Source: BM003 sp963783695
Lineage (GTDB): Bacteria > Pseudomonadota > Gammaproteobacteria > Steroidobacterales > BM003
Assembly: GCA_963783695.1 (NCBI GenBank)
Contig: CAWAOM010000001.1
Span: 1-64,000, forward strand
Reading direction: 5' to 3'
Length of the DNA: 64,000 nt
Shown one piece after another: positions 17,086-25,899 of this stretch. Position numbers and translations under genes: made by a program. The notes under the pieces were generated by a model. That model worked only from the letters and a program-made list of their open reading frames with translations. It was not told the DNA's origin and did no database searches. Positions within the stretch are counted from its first letter, which is position 1. Each line of letters begins with the position of its first letter.

Positions 17086-18666
17086 ATGCTCGAAATCCTT
17101 GCACAAGTTATCGAACACATAAGAGGCATGTGGCGTTACCGCTGGCACGCGCTCGCAGTGGCATGGGCCGTGTTCCTGGGCGGGGCGTTCGCCGTGTACT
17201 CGATGCCGGATACCTACAAGGCGACCGCGCGTATTTATGTGGATACTGAAAATACGTTGCGCCCGCTGATGCGGGGCTTATTCCCGGATACCGACATGAT
17301 GAGCGAGGTCGCGTTGATGACCCGCGCCGTCCTTTATCGCGAGAACATCAAGAACGTTGCTATCGAGACCGATTTGATTCAGCGCGCGAAGACACCCGAG
17401 CAAGTCGAAGCCCTGATCACGCGCCTGCAGCGAAAAGTCACGGTAGCCTCGAGTCGCGAGGGGGAGAATATCTTCACCATCAGTTTCGATGATCCCAGCA
17501 GGGACACCGCTATCGCGGTAGTGGAAGAGGTGGTCGACAGTTTTCTCGAGAATTCGCTGCAGGGTAGCGACGATGACAAGGCGGTGGCGAGCGTGGCGCT
17601 GCGATCGCAGATTGACTCTTACGAGGCGGAACTCAATGCCAAGGACGAGGAGCTGAAGCGATTTAAGCAGCAAAACTACCAGTTCATCGGCGGCCAGGGT
17701 GGTGATTACTATGGCCAGTTGCAGACGCTTGACGCGGAGATCGAGGCTACCAGGCTGGAGATCCGGCTGAAAGAGCAGCGCCGCTCGGAAGTCCAGCGGC
17801 AGTTGCAGGGTGAAGCTCCGACGTTCGGTCTGCTCGGCAGTATTGGCATGTCGGGTTGCGCCGAGGGGCCGCAAATCGCGGCGCTGGAGAGTAACATGCG
17901 ATCCCTGCAGTTGCAGTTCACCGACAAGCATCCCGATATCGTTGCGCTCAAGGAAACGATCGCCAGCCTCGAGGCCCAATGCGCGGCCCAGGCGGAAGCA
18001 AGAATGGCGGCATCCAACGGCGCCCCGGCCGTAAATAACAATCTTATCGGCAACCAGGTTTACGACAATCTGCGGATGGAACGCAGCCAGGCCGATCTCG
18101 AGCTGGCGACGCTGCGGGCGCGGCTGGCCGACCAGCAGGCGCGACGCACCGAGTTGGAGTCGGCCGTCGATCGTATCCTCGAAGTCGAAACAGAGTGGCA
18201 GGAACTGACTCGGGGCTATGCCGGGATGCAGGCTTACTATGCCGAGCTCCTGGAGAGGCAACGCTCGCTCGCGACGATGATCGAAATCGATGACAAATCG
18301 TCGGGAATTTCTTTCCGCGAGATTGACCCTGCATTTTCGAGTTTCTCGCCGACCGGACCCAATCGTCCACTGATGTTGAGTGCGTTGCTGGTGATGTCGC
18401 TCGGTCTGGGTGTTGCGCTGGCTTTACTGCTCAGCCAGATGCGGCCGGTTTACTTCAGCCGCAGCATGTTGCGACGGCTCACCGGTTTGCCGGTCTTGGG
18501 GTCGGTCAGTCTGTTACTGACGCCGGAGCAGAAGCGCCGGCAGCTGATCGCCAATATTGGTCTGGCCGCGGCTGCCGCGGGACTTTTTATAGCTTTTGGT
18601 CTGACAATGGTTCTCTCTGAAAAGGCGCCAGCTATTCAATCCGCTACCGGAGTGACGTTACTGTGA
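17086..18666 (+). CDS. XrtA system polysaccharide chain-length determinant (TIGR03007, Wzz-like)
   Basis: Inner-membrane co-polymerase that sets EPS chain length and links synthesis to export. Seen: 526 residues; Wzz-type N-terminus with a membrane segment at about 20-41; a long periplasmic alpha-helical coiled-coil region (about 165-400); a second membrane segment at about 426-448; and a third near the C-terminus (about 488-511). There is no fused kinase; the tyrosine kinase is the next gene, overlapping by 4 bp (GTGA), so the two form a split Wzc-like pair. An internal Cys pair in the coiled-coil region (near 262-304) is unremarkable. Confidence 0.93.
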   Translation: MLEILAQVIEHIRGMWRYRWHALAVAWAVFLGGAFAVYSMPDTYKATARIYVDTENTLRPLMRGLFPDTDMMSEVALMTRAVLYRENIKNVAIETDLIQRAKTPEQVEALITRLQRKVTVASSREGENIFTISFDDPSRDTAIAVVEEVVDSFLENSLQGSDDDKAVASVALRSQIDSYEAELNAKDEELKRFKQQNYQFIGGQGGDYYGQLQTLDAEIEATRLEIRLKEQRRSEVQRQLQGEAPTFGLLGSIGMSGCAEGPQIAALESNMRSLQLQFTDKHPDIVALKETIASLEAQCAAQAEARMAASNGAPAVNNNLIGNQVYDNLRMERSQADLELATLRARLADQQARRTELESAVDRILEVETEWQELTRGYAGMQAYYAELLERQRSLATMIEIDDKSSGISFREIDPAFSSFSPTGPNRPLMLSALLVMSLGLGVALALLLSQMRPVYFSRSMLRRLTGLPVLGSVSLLLTPEQKRRQLIANIGLAAAAAGLFIAFGLTMVLSEKAPAIQSATGVTLL

Positions 18667-19595
18667 GCAAGATTCAACAGGCGCTGCAGCGGTTGCAGCA
18701 AAAACAGGGCGACAGCGGTGGTACCGATGAGTCCGGTGTGGATCGGAATGTGTCGGATCCGGCGGTGGCCACGACGGCCGAGGTGCCTTCGGGCGATAGC
18801 GGTGATGCCGTGGATACGCCGACTCAAGGGGCTACCGATGCCGCCACCGACCTCAAGCCGGTGTACAGTGTCGACGTCGCAAGCCTGCGTGAAAGCGGGC
18901 TCCTGCCTCCGCTCGAAGCCAGTCAGACACTCGCCGAGGAATTCCGCCGCATCAAGCGCCCATTGCTTGCCAACGCCCAGGGCCACGAGGCCGCATTGGG
19001 GCAGCATATGAACGTCATCATGATTGGCAGTGCGATGCCGGCAAGCGGCAAGACATTTTGTTCCGTCAACCTTGCGATGAGCCTGTCGATGGAGCGCAAC
19101 CGGACGGTATTGCTGGTCGATGCGGATGTCGCCAAGCCGCACATATCGCGGGAATTTGGTCTTGATGACCGTCCGGGCTTGCTCGATTTGCTGGACGATC
19201 CGACTGCATCGATCAGTGATGCGATCGTGCGAACCGATCTCAACGACATCAGGATCCTGCCCGCCGGTACACGTCATTCCGAGGCAACCGAACTGCTTGC
19301 CAGTGACCAGATGAAATCGCTGATTCACGAGCTCTCTACCCGCTATCCGGACCGGATTATTGTGGTCGATACACCGCCTCTGCTGCTGACCAGCGAGGCG
19401 CATGCGCTGGCTACCCAGGTGGGCCAGATAGTCGTGGTCGTCGAGTCGGGGAAGACGGGACAGCAATCGCTGTCGCAGGCACTGGATACCCTGGATCCGT
19501 CCAAACCCATCAACCTCGTTTTGAACAAGTCGCGGTTTTCAACTGGCGGCGGTTACTATGGCGGTTATTACAACAACTATGGCTATGGCGACTGA
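18663..19595 (+). CDS. XrtA-associated bacterial tyrosine kinase (TIGR03018, EpsG-like)
   Basis: Cytoplasmic BY-kinase partner of the chain-length determinant; cycles of autophosphorylation regulate EPS assembly. Seen: 310 residues; GTG start overlapping the previous stop; a disordered Ser/Asp/Thr-rich stretch (about 16-62); Walker A GSAMPASGKT (122-131); Walker A' LLVDADVAKP (150-159); Walker B IIVVDTPP; and a C-terminal tail with six tyrosines in about 14 residues, the usual autophosphorylation cluster. That tail is encoded where the next gene's longest open frame begins, so a double-coding overlap is possible (see findings). Confidence 0.94.
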   Translation: MSKIQQALQRLQQKQGDSGGTDESGVDRNVSDPAVATTAEVPSGDSGDAVDTPTQGATDAATDLKPVYSVDVASLRESGLLPPLEASQTLAEEFRRIKRPLLANAQGHEAALGQHMNVIMIGSAMPASGKTFCSVNLAMSLSMERNRTVLLVDADVAKPHISREFGLDDRPGLLDLLDDPTASISDAIVRTDLNDIRILPAGTRHSEATELLASDQMKSLIHELSTRYPDRIIVVDTPPLLLTSEAHALATQVGQIVVVVESGKTGQQSLSQALDTLDPSKPINLVLNKSRFSTGGGYYGGYYNNYGYGD

Positions 19596-21042
19596 CTCAA
19601 GACGCAGCGCCAGGTACGTGAGCCTCACCCGTCTTCCCGGACGGGTGGTTTGCGTATGGCTGATGGCTATGTTGGTGTCGGGGCCGGCGTTTGCGGCAAC
19701 GATGGAGTTTGCACCGGAAGTCGAGGCGGGCACCGGTTACACCGACAACGTACGACTGACCTCTGACAATGAAGAGGATGAGTGGCTGTTGTGGGTCCGG
19801 CCGGCATTCGTTTTTGCACGTGATGCGGAGCGCCTTGATCTGGCCGCGCGTTATGCACTCGACACGTTTTTGTATGGTGGTACAGATACCAATTTTTCGC
19901 ATCGCTTTAGCGGCAATGCACTGGCCGAAATTGTCAAAGATACGTTCTTCTTCGATGCCTCCGCCGCGCGTTTCCAGGGCGTTGTCGATCCCGAGCGCAG
20001 TTACAGCTTTGGTAACCTGCCACGCAGCAACAACCGCACGGATATTACCCGCTACGACCTTCGCCCCTATCTGCGCCAGCAATTTGGCGATGACGGTGAA
20101 TTGTACCTGTCGTATCAGTACGGTGAGTTGTGGTACGACGACAATGACACCCAGGACTCGAAACGCCATGTTGCGACCGCCAATATCGGCGATTGGGACA
20201 GGAACTCCGGCTTTACCTGGCGCGCCAACTACAATTACACCAAAGTCGAGTACGACATCAGCAACGACTTCGAATACCAGATTGCGTATGGCGAATTGGG
20301 CCTGTGGGTGACCCGATACGCACGGATTTTCGGGGCGTACGGATTGGAAACGGACTACGAGGATATCAACTCGTCGGAGTTGGATGACCAGTCGTGGGAA
20401 GCCGGTTTCGAATTCGAACCCAACAATCGTATGCGCCTGCTTCTGGCCGCCGGTGAGCGTTCCTGGGGCAATACCTATCGTGGTTTGTTTCGCTTTGAGG
20501 TACAGCGTTTTACAACTGACATTAGCTACAATGAAACGCCGTACACCCCGGGACTTGATGGCTATGCACGTCTGCCGTTCCCGGACGAAGACGATCCGGA
20601 CGACTCGCTGGACCGGCCCGGTGCAGGCGGGCGGTACGTCTATAAACGATTCCAGTGGCGTACAACCTACGACCTGCCCAAGAGCAGCTGGACTTTCCGC
20701 ATCTACCAAAGCAAAAAAGACAATATTATTCTGGACGAGAACAGCGAAGTTGACCCGGATGAACTCGGCGACGAAGAGGGTCGCGGTGGCAGCCTGCGCT
20801 GGCACTGGGACGTCGGTTCGCGGACGATGGTTTCTATTCTCGGGCAGTATGTGAATCGCAAGTTTGCCGATACTGACCGCGAGGACGACATCTGGCGTAT
20901 TCGTGCCGAGGTCGAGTACGAACTCGGCCCGCGCACCTATGCGAATGTCGCGTACCAGCACTCCAAACAAGAACCCGACAGCAACGACGACTCGGGCTAC
21001 ACGGCCAATACGATAGGGTTCTGGATCAAGCGTACGTTCTGA
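19558..21042 (+). CDS. PEP-CTERM/XrtA-associated outer-membrane beta-barrel protein (TIGR03016)
   Basis: Predicted outer-membrane porin-like protein of the EPS export machine. Seen: up to 494 residues; signal peptide with RVVCVWLMAMLV and cleavage near GPAFA-A; then many alternating amphipathic strands rich in Tyr, Arg and Asp (for example VEAGTGYTDNVRLTS, VEYELGPRTYANVAYQHS) ending in Phe (IKRTF), the typical terminal signal for barrel insertion. The first ATG (19558) overlaps the kinase gene by 38 bp; ATGs at 19579 and 19585 are alternatives, and none has an obvious Shine-Dalgarno. Family role inferred: outer pore for the polymer. Confidence 0.87.
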   Translation: MAVITTTMAMATDSRRSARYVSLTRLPGRVVCVWLMAMLVSGPAFAATMEFAPEVEAGTGYTDNVRLTSDNEEDEWLLWVRPAFVFARDAERLDLAARYALDTFLYGGTDTNFSHRFSGNALAEIVKDTFFFDASAARFQGVVDPERSYSFGNLPRSNNRTDITRYDLRPYLRQQFGDDGELYLSYQYGELWYDDNDTQDSKRHVATANIGDWDRNSGFTWRANYNYTKVEYDISNDFEYQIAYGELGLWVTRYARIFGAYGLETDYEDINSSELDDQSWEAGFEFEPNNRMRLLLAAGERSWGNTYRGLFRFEVQRFTTDISYNETPYTPGLDGYARLPFPDEDDPDDSLDRPGAGGRYVYKRFQWRTTYDLPKSSWTFRIYQSKKDNIILDENSEVDPDELGDEEGRGGSLRWHWDVGSRTMVSILGQYVNRKFADTDREDDIWRIRAEVEYELGPRTYANVAYQHSKQEPDSNDDSGYTANTIGFWIKRTF

Positions 21043-21091
21043 GCGTGCGTCCGGACCACAGGCTGACACAAGGACAGGGAAACGCCTGGTT

Positions 21092-21973
21092 ATGAACCTT
21101 GCAAGTGCAATTGATTTGAGTGCCGATTACGCGCATGGCATTACCCGCAATGCCATGAGTGTGGATGTGGAGGACTACTTCCAGGTGTCGGCATTCGATT
21201 CTGTATTTCCCCGCACGGAGTGGTCGAAAATTCCGTCGCGGATTGAACGCAATGTCGCCAAGGTGCTTCGGTTATTCGCGCAGCGCGAGGCGCATGCGAC
21301 CTTTTTTACCCTCGGCTGCGTAGCGGAACGATTTCCAGATATGATTCGCGAAATAGCCGACGCCGGCCACGAAATCGCCAGCCATGGCTGGGCTCACCAC
21401 AAGGTCTTTACCCAGACTCCTGAAGAGTTCCGTGACGACGTCGAGCGTACGCGCAAGCTGCTCCAGGATCTGTCCGGCCAGCCGGTACTCGGGTATCGCG
21501 CGGCCAGCTTCTCCGTTGACTATCGTACGCCATGGGCGCATGCAGTCCTGGCCGAGGCCGGTCACACTTATAGTTCGAGCATCTATCCTGTTGCGCATGA
21601 TCACTATGGCGTGCCTGATGCGCCGCGCGGACCATTTCGTGATGGTGCGCAGGGTATTTTGGAAATTCCCGCCTCGACCATTCGCCGTTTCGGTCGCAAC
21701 TGGCCGGTAGCAGGGGGTGGATTTTTCCGCCTCTATCCGCTGGCCGCATCGCTGTGGGCGATAGGGCAGGTCAATAGCAACGACAGACTGCCGGCAGTGT
21801 TTTACTTTCATCCGTGGGAAATGGATCCGGATCAGCCACGGGTCAGCGGTATCAATCGGCGCACCCGCTTCCGTCATTATCTGAATTTGTCGCGATTCGA
21901 ATCGCGACTCGATGCGTTGCTGAATCGCTTTCGCTGGGGGCGCATGGACAAAGTTTTCGGAATTGCCACATGA
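21092..21973 (+). CDS. XrtA system polysaccharide deacetylase (TIGR03006, NodB domain)
   Basis: Removes N-acetyl groups from the EPS or its precursor. Seen: 293 residues; NodB metal-binding signature with MSVDVEDYF (Asp25), SHGWAHH (His98, His102) and the downstream YRAASFS segment. No signal peptide, as usual in this family, so it may act at the cytoplasmic face. ATG start at 21092, about 50 bp after the barrel gene. In most XrtA loci an AAA ATPase gene lies between these two genes; here there is none. The next gene overlaps by 4 bp (ATGA). Confidence 0.94.
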   Translation: MNLASAIDLSADYAHGITRNAMSVDVEDYFQVSAFDSVFPRTEWSKIPSRIERNVAKVLRLFAQREAHATFFTLGCVAERFPDMIREIADAGHEIASHGWAHHKVFTQTPEEFRDDVERTRKLLQDLSGQPVLGYRAASFSVDYRTPWAHAVLAEAGHTYSSSIYPVAHDHYGVPDAPRGPFRDGAQGILEIPASTIRRFGRNWPVAGGGFFRLYPLAASLWAIGQVNSNDRLPAVFYFHPWEMDPDQPRVSGINRRTRFRHYLNLSRFESRLDALLNRFRWGRMDKVFGIAT

Positions 21974-23046
21974 GTATTCACGCTGCGGTAGCCAAAATTC
22001 GTGCTGGTGAAGTGCGCGCCGAACTTGATCCGGTCAGAACAATGCGGGACGGGGATCGCGATCGCTGGGACGAATTTGTTCGCTCGAACGAAAAGGCGAC
22101 GTTTTATCATCTGGCGGGCTGGGGTCAAATCCTGGAGGACGTTCTCGGCCACAAGAGTCATTACCTGCTGGTCGAGCGGCAAGACCGCATCGAGGGGATT
22201 CTGCCACTTGGGCATGTGCGTAGCCTGTTGTTCGGCAATGCGCTGATATCGGTGCCGTTCCTGGTCTATGGCGGGCCGGTCGCCAGCACGCCCGAGGCGA
22301 TGCAGGCACTCGTTGCTGCTGCCTGCAAACTCGCGGACAGCCTCGGGGTCGACTATCTTGAGTTGCGCAACCTCGAGCCGCTGCCCGACTGGCCGACCAA
22401 AACTCAGTATGTGACGTTTCGCAAACCGATAGTTGCAGATCCCGACGCCAACCTGAAGGCAGTGCCCAGAAAGCAACGCGCGATGATTCGCAAGGGCATA
22501 AAAGCGGAGTTGGAAGCCGAGATCGATGCCGACGCCGGTCGCTTGTACGCAACGCTATCCGAATGCAAACGTAACCTTGGTACGCCGTTTTTTAGCCAAC
22601 GATATCTTGATGCGATCGTCGAGACTTTTAAGGACCAGACCGAGATTCTTACGGTCACGCGACACGGCGAGACCGTATGTAGCGTGATGAGTTTCCGTTT
22701 CCGCAATGAAATTCTACCTTACTATGGCGGCGGCGGAGAACTCGCGCGCACTTACAAGGGCAACGATTTCATGTATTGGGCGGTAATGGAAAGAGCCTGT
22801 CAGTCGGGCGTCGAGGTCTTCGACTACGGCCGCAGCACCGCGGGAACCGGGCCCTATAGTTTCAAGAAGAACTGGGGCTTCGAGCCGCAACCGCTTTACT
22901 ACCAGTATTATCTGGTCAAGGCTGGCAGCCTGCCCAATCTCAGTCCAACCAACGCCAAGTACGAGTTCTTCATCAACACGTGGAAACGGCTGCCGCTGCC
23001 GCTTGCGCGAATGCTCGGGCCATGGGTCGCGAGGCGACTGGGATGA
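21970..23046 (+). CDS. FemAB family XrtA/PEP-CTERM-associated protein (TIGR03019)
   Basis: GNAT-fold protein related to FemAB peptidyltransferases and always found near exosortase A; it may acylate or aminoacylate the polymer or a carrier. Seen: 358 residues from the ATG at 21970, which overlaps the deacetylase stop (ATGA); FemAB/GNAT features include FYHLAGWGQILEDVLGH near the N-terminus and a C-terminal GNAT-like domain with YGGGGELARTYKGNDFMYW and DYGRSTAGTGPYSFKKNWG. The longer open frame upstream has no matching sequence and lies inside the deacetylase gene. The true substrate is not known for any member I can name. Confidence 0.92.
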   Translation: MSIHAAVAKIRAGEVRAELDPVRTMRDGDRDRWDEFVRSNEKATFYHLAGWGQILEDVLGHKSHYLLVERQDRIEGILPLGHVRSLLFGNALISVPFLVYGGPVASTPEAMQALVAAACKLADSLGVDYLELRNLEPLPDWPTKTQYVTFRKPIVADPDANLKAVPRKQRAMIRKGIKAELEAEIDADAGRLYATLSECKRNLGTPFFSQRYLDAIVETFKDQTEILTVTRHGETVCSVMSFRFRNEILPYYGGGGELARTYKGNDFMYWAVMERACQSGVEVFDYGRSTAGTGPYSFKKNWGFEPQPLYYQYYLVKAGSLPNLSPTNAKYEFFINTWKRLPLPLARMLGPWVARRLG

Positions 23047-24290
23047 AGAAGGGTCTGTTGTTTCTGGCGCACCGTATGCCGTATCCACCGAACAAGGGCG
23101 ACAAGATTCGTTCGTACCATTTGCTGCGGCACCTGGCGGCGGATTATCGGATCTATCTGGGATGCCTGGTTGACGATCCGGCAGACTGGCAATACACGGG
23201 CGCACTCGATGAGCTTTGCGAGGAGGTCAAGGCGGTCGCATTGAATCCGCTCCTTGGGCGACTCAAGGGTATCGGCAGCATCGCAACGGGTCGGCCGCTT
23301 TCGCTGGATTACTTCTGGAATTCGCAGTTGGCGGCATGGGTTGACGACCTCATTCGAGCCAACCGCGTTGCGGCGGCACTCGCATTTTCCTCGCCCATGG
23401 CGCGTTATCTCGAAACGCATGATGCAATCGGCCGGGTCATGGACTTTGTCGACGTCGATTCCGACAAGTGGCGCCAATATGCAGAGGAAGCCAATGGCCC
23501 CTTGGCCTGGGTATATCGGCGTGAGCACACGACTCTGGAGCGTTATGAGCGCAAAATTGCGGCGCAATTCGATGCCTCGGTCGTTGTTACCGAAGCCGAG
23601 GCTGAATTGCTGCGCCAGCTCGCCCCTGAGGCGGCCAGGCGCATTCATGCGGTTGCCAATGGCGTGGACCAGGCTTACTTCGATCCGGGACTTGTTTTTG
23701 CGGATCCGTTTACAGCCGGTCGCAAGCCGATCGTATTCACCGGGGCCATGGATTACCGCGCTAATGTCGATGCCGTGAGCTGGTTTGCGCAGGAGGTTTT
23801 TCCGACGATCCATCACAGCGATCCGACTGCCGAGTTCTGGATTGTGGGATCGAATCCGACCGATGCGGTCAAACGTCTGGCTGATGCCGATGCGGTCCGG
23901 GTTACGGGACGGGTTGCTGATGTGCGGCCTTACTTGTCTCATGCACAAGCAATTGTCGCCCCGCTGAGAGTGGCGCGCGGCGTTCAGAACAAGGTGCTGG
24001 AGGCACTGGCAATGGAAAAACCGGTGGTCTGCACTCCCGAGGCTGCGGAGGGGCTGGCTGGCGATGCGCCGATACAGGTCACCGCGGATCCGGCCGCGAT
24101 GAGCAGGATGGTTGCAAGCGTACTTGACCGGACCCGTGACGCACCCGGATCACAAGGCGCGGGTGGCCGCTACATCCGCCAGCATTACGAATGGTCGGTG
24201 AATCTGTCGCGCATGTCTGACCTGATCGAGACCGCCGCTGTCGCGGCAGCGGGTCAGGCAGCGGGCGGCAAGACCGGAATCGCAGCCTGA
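23043..24290 (+). CDS. XrtA/PEP-CTERM-associated glycosyltransferase (TIGR03087, GT4-like)
   Basis: Adds a sugar to the growing lipid-linked repeat unit. Seen: 415 residues from the ATG at 23043, overlapping the previous stop by 4 bp; N-terminal Rossmann half beginning LFLAHRMPYPPNKGDKIRS; C-terminal nucleotide-sugar-binding half with VFTGAMDYRANVDAV, FWIVGSNPT and the acidic loop KVLEALAMEKPVV, all typical of this family. Position next to xrtA is standard. Sugar and linkage unknown. Confidence 0.93.
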   Translation: MKKGLLFLAHRMPYPPNKGDKIRSYHLLRHLAADYRIYLGCLVDDPADWQYTGALDELCEEVKAVALNPLLGRLKGIGSIATGRPLSLDYFWNSQLAAWVDDLIRANRVAAALAFSSPMARYLETHDAIGRVMDFVDVDSDKWRQYAEEANGPLAWVYRREHTTLERYERKIAAQFDASVVVTEAEAELLRQLAPEAARRIHAVANGVDQAYFDPGLVFADPFTAGRKPIVFTGAMDYRANVDAVSWFAQEVFPTIHHSDPTAEFWIVGSNPTDAVKRLADADAVRVTGRVADVRPYLSHAQAIVAPLRVARGVQNKVLEALAMEKPVVCTPEAAEGLAGDAPIQVTADPAAMSRMVASVLDRTRDAPGSQGAGGRYIRQHYEWSVNLSRMSDLIETAAVAAAGQAAGGKTGIAA

Positions 24291-24308
24291 TAATTACCCG
24301 GCAGAAAA

Positions 24309-25889
24309 ATGGCAACCGTTGAAACCGACATGATGCATGTGCAAAGCAGCCGCCGCGCGTTGGCATGGTTGCTTGCGGCAGCAGCCATGGCGGCGGTAGT
24401 TGTCGCGCTTTGGCCGAGTTTCGAGTCGATGGCCGCGATCTGGATGCGCGATAACACCTTCGCTCATGGCTTCCTGATCCCCGTTCTTTCTGCTTATGCA
24501 CTGTGGCTGAAACGCACGGAGCTGCGCTCGGCGGCAATCCGCCCAAGTGCGCTGGCATTGATCGTATTGCTGCTGGCTGCGTTGGCATGGTTTATCGGCG
24601 ACATCGCGGGTGTGCAGGTGCTGCATCAACTCGCGGCCGTCGCGATGATCGGAATAGCCTTATGGGCAGTGCTCGGTCATGCGGTAGCCGGCGCGGCCAT
24701 GTTCCCGCTGGGGTACCTGCTCTTCATGGTGCCGTTCGGTGAGTTTATGGTGCCCAGGCTGATGGAGTTTACGGCAGACTTCACGGTGCTGGCGCTGAAG
24801 GCGAGCGGAATACCGGTGTTTCGGGACGGGTTTTTCCTCAGCACCTCGAATGGTAATTTCGAGGTGGCGGAGGCATGCAGCGGTGTCCGTTATCTGCTTG
24901 CGGGCATGGTGTTGGGTGTCTACTTCGTCTGGCTTGAGTATCAGAGCTGGCGCCGCCGGCTCTTGTTTCTGCTCGCGGCATTTATCGTACCCATCCTCGC
25001 TAACGGGATGCGTGCCTACATCGTTGTTCTGGTCGCGCATTTTTCTCATATGCGCTATGGCACCGGCCCTGATCACATTGTGTTCGGACGTATCCTGTTC
25101 GCTTTGTTTATGCTTGCACTCTTCTTTATCGGGGTGAAGTTTTCCGACCGCGCTCGTGATCCCGAGGGGACAACGCAAACCCGCCCTGGCACTGTTTCCG
25201 CAATGCCTGGACTGGTGGCTGCGGTGTTTGTTTGTATTGGTATTGTCGCTGCTGTCTCAGCGATGGCGAATTCGACCGCCACCCGCGTCGCCGCCAAGGT
25301 GAGTCCGCTCCTGCCGGCGCCAGCCGGGGGTTGGACCGGCGTCGAGCCACTGCAACTCGGCTACGTTCCGAAATTCACCGGGTTCGATCAGTCACTTGCG
25401 GCGGGGTTCATTCGTCGCGACACGCGAATTGAGTTACATGAATTCGTGTACCGCGAGGTGACTCAGGACAGCGAGCTGGTCAACCAGCAAAATCGCTTGT
25501 TCGATCCCGAATTGTGGCGGTTGTCGATGCGCTCGCACGATGAGGTTGTGTTGCGCGACGGGCGCGAAGTCGATATCGAGAGTGCAACGCTGTACAGGCC
25601 TGGGCAGCGGCTGCGCGTTTACAGCTATTACATAGTGGGCGGAAGGTCCACGGCCAGCCGGCTGCGGGCAAAGCTGATCGAGATCTACGACATGGCTCTC
25701 GGACGGTCAGCGCCCAGCGCTTTCGTTGCCGTGGCAACACCGCTGCAACTCGGTCAGGAGGCAGCGGCGGATGAGACGCTGCAGCAGTTTGTTGTGGATC
25801 ATCATGACCGGTTGCTCCACTGTTTGTCTGCCGCGGAATCCACTCAGAGCGATTGCCTGCTGCCTGCGGCCGAAGAGCAGCGGCAGTGA
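24309..25889 (+). CDS. xrtA: Exosortase A with C-terminal EpsI domain
   Basis: Inner-membrane transpeptidase-like enzyme that recognises PEP-CTERM tails and processes the protein at the cell surface. Seen: 526 residues; about eight transmembrane segments over residues 18-280; catalytic Cys190 in EACSGVR, Arg235 in NGMRAY, and His256 in GPDHIVFG, the complete triad; then an EpsI-type soluble domain (about 320-526) as in full-length XrtA proteins. The ATG at 24309 follows the glycosyltransferase stop by 18 bp. The PEP-CTERM substrate at 6327 is the obvious partner in this window. Confidence 0.97.
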   Translation: MATVETDMMHVQSSRRALAWLLAAAAMAAVVVALWPSFESMAAIWMRDNTFAHGFLIPVLSAYALWLKRTELRSAAIRPSALALIVLLLAALAWFIGDIAGVQVLHQLAAVAMIGIALWAVLGHAVAGAAMFPLGYLLFMVPFGEFMVPRLMEFTADFTVLALKASGIPVFRDGFFLSTSNGNFEVAEACSGVRYLLAGMVLGVYFVWLEYQSWRRRLLFLLAAFIVPILANGMRAYIVVLVAHFSHMRYGTGPDHIVFGRILFALFMLALFFIGVKFSDRARDPEGTTQTRPGTVSAMPGLVAAVFVCIGIVAAVSAMANSTATRVAAKVSPLLPAPAGGWTGVEPLQLGYVPKFTGFDQSLAAGFIRRDTRIELHEFVYREVTQDSELVNQQNRLFDPELWRLSMRSHDEVVLRDGREVDIESATLYRPGQRLRVYSYYIVGGRSTASRLRAKLIEIYDMALGRSAPSAFVAVATPLQLGQEAAADETLQQFVVDHHDRLLHCLSAAESTQSDCLLPAAEEQRQ

Positions 25890-25899
25890 CGGCCACGCG

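Noticed and set aside
19597..21069. 490-codon open frame on the minus strand
   Set aside because: Antisense to the barrel gene, whose signal peptide and strand pattern are convincing. The frame is a by-product of codon bias.
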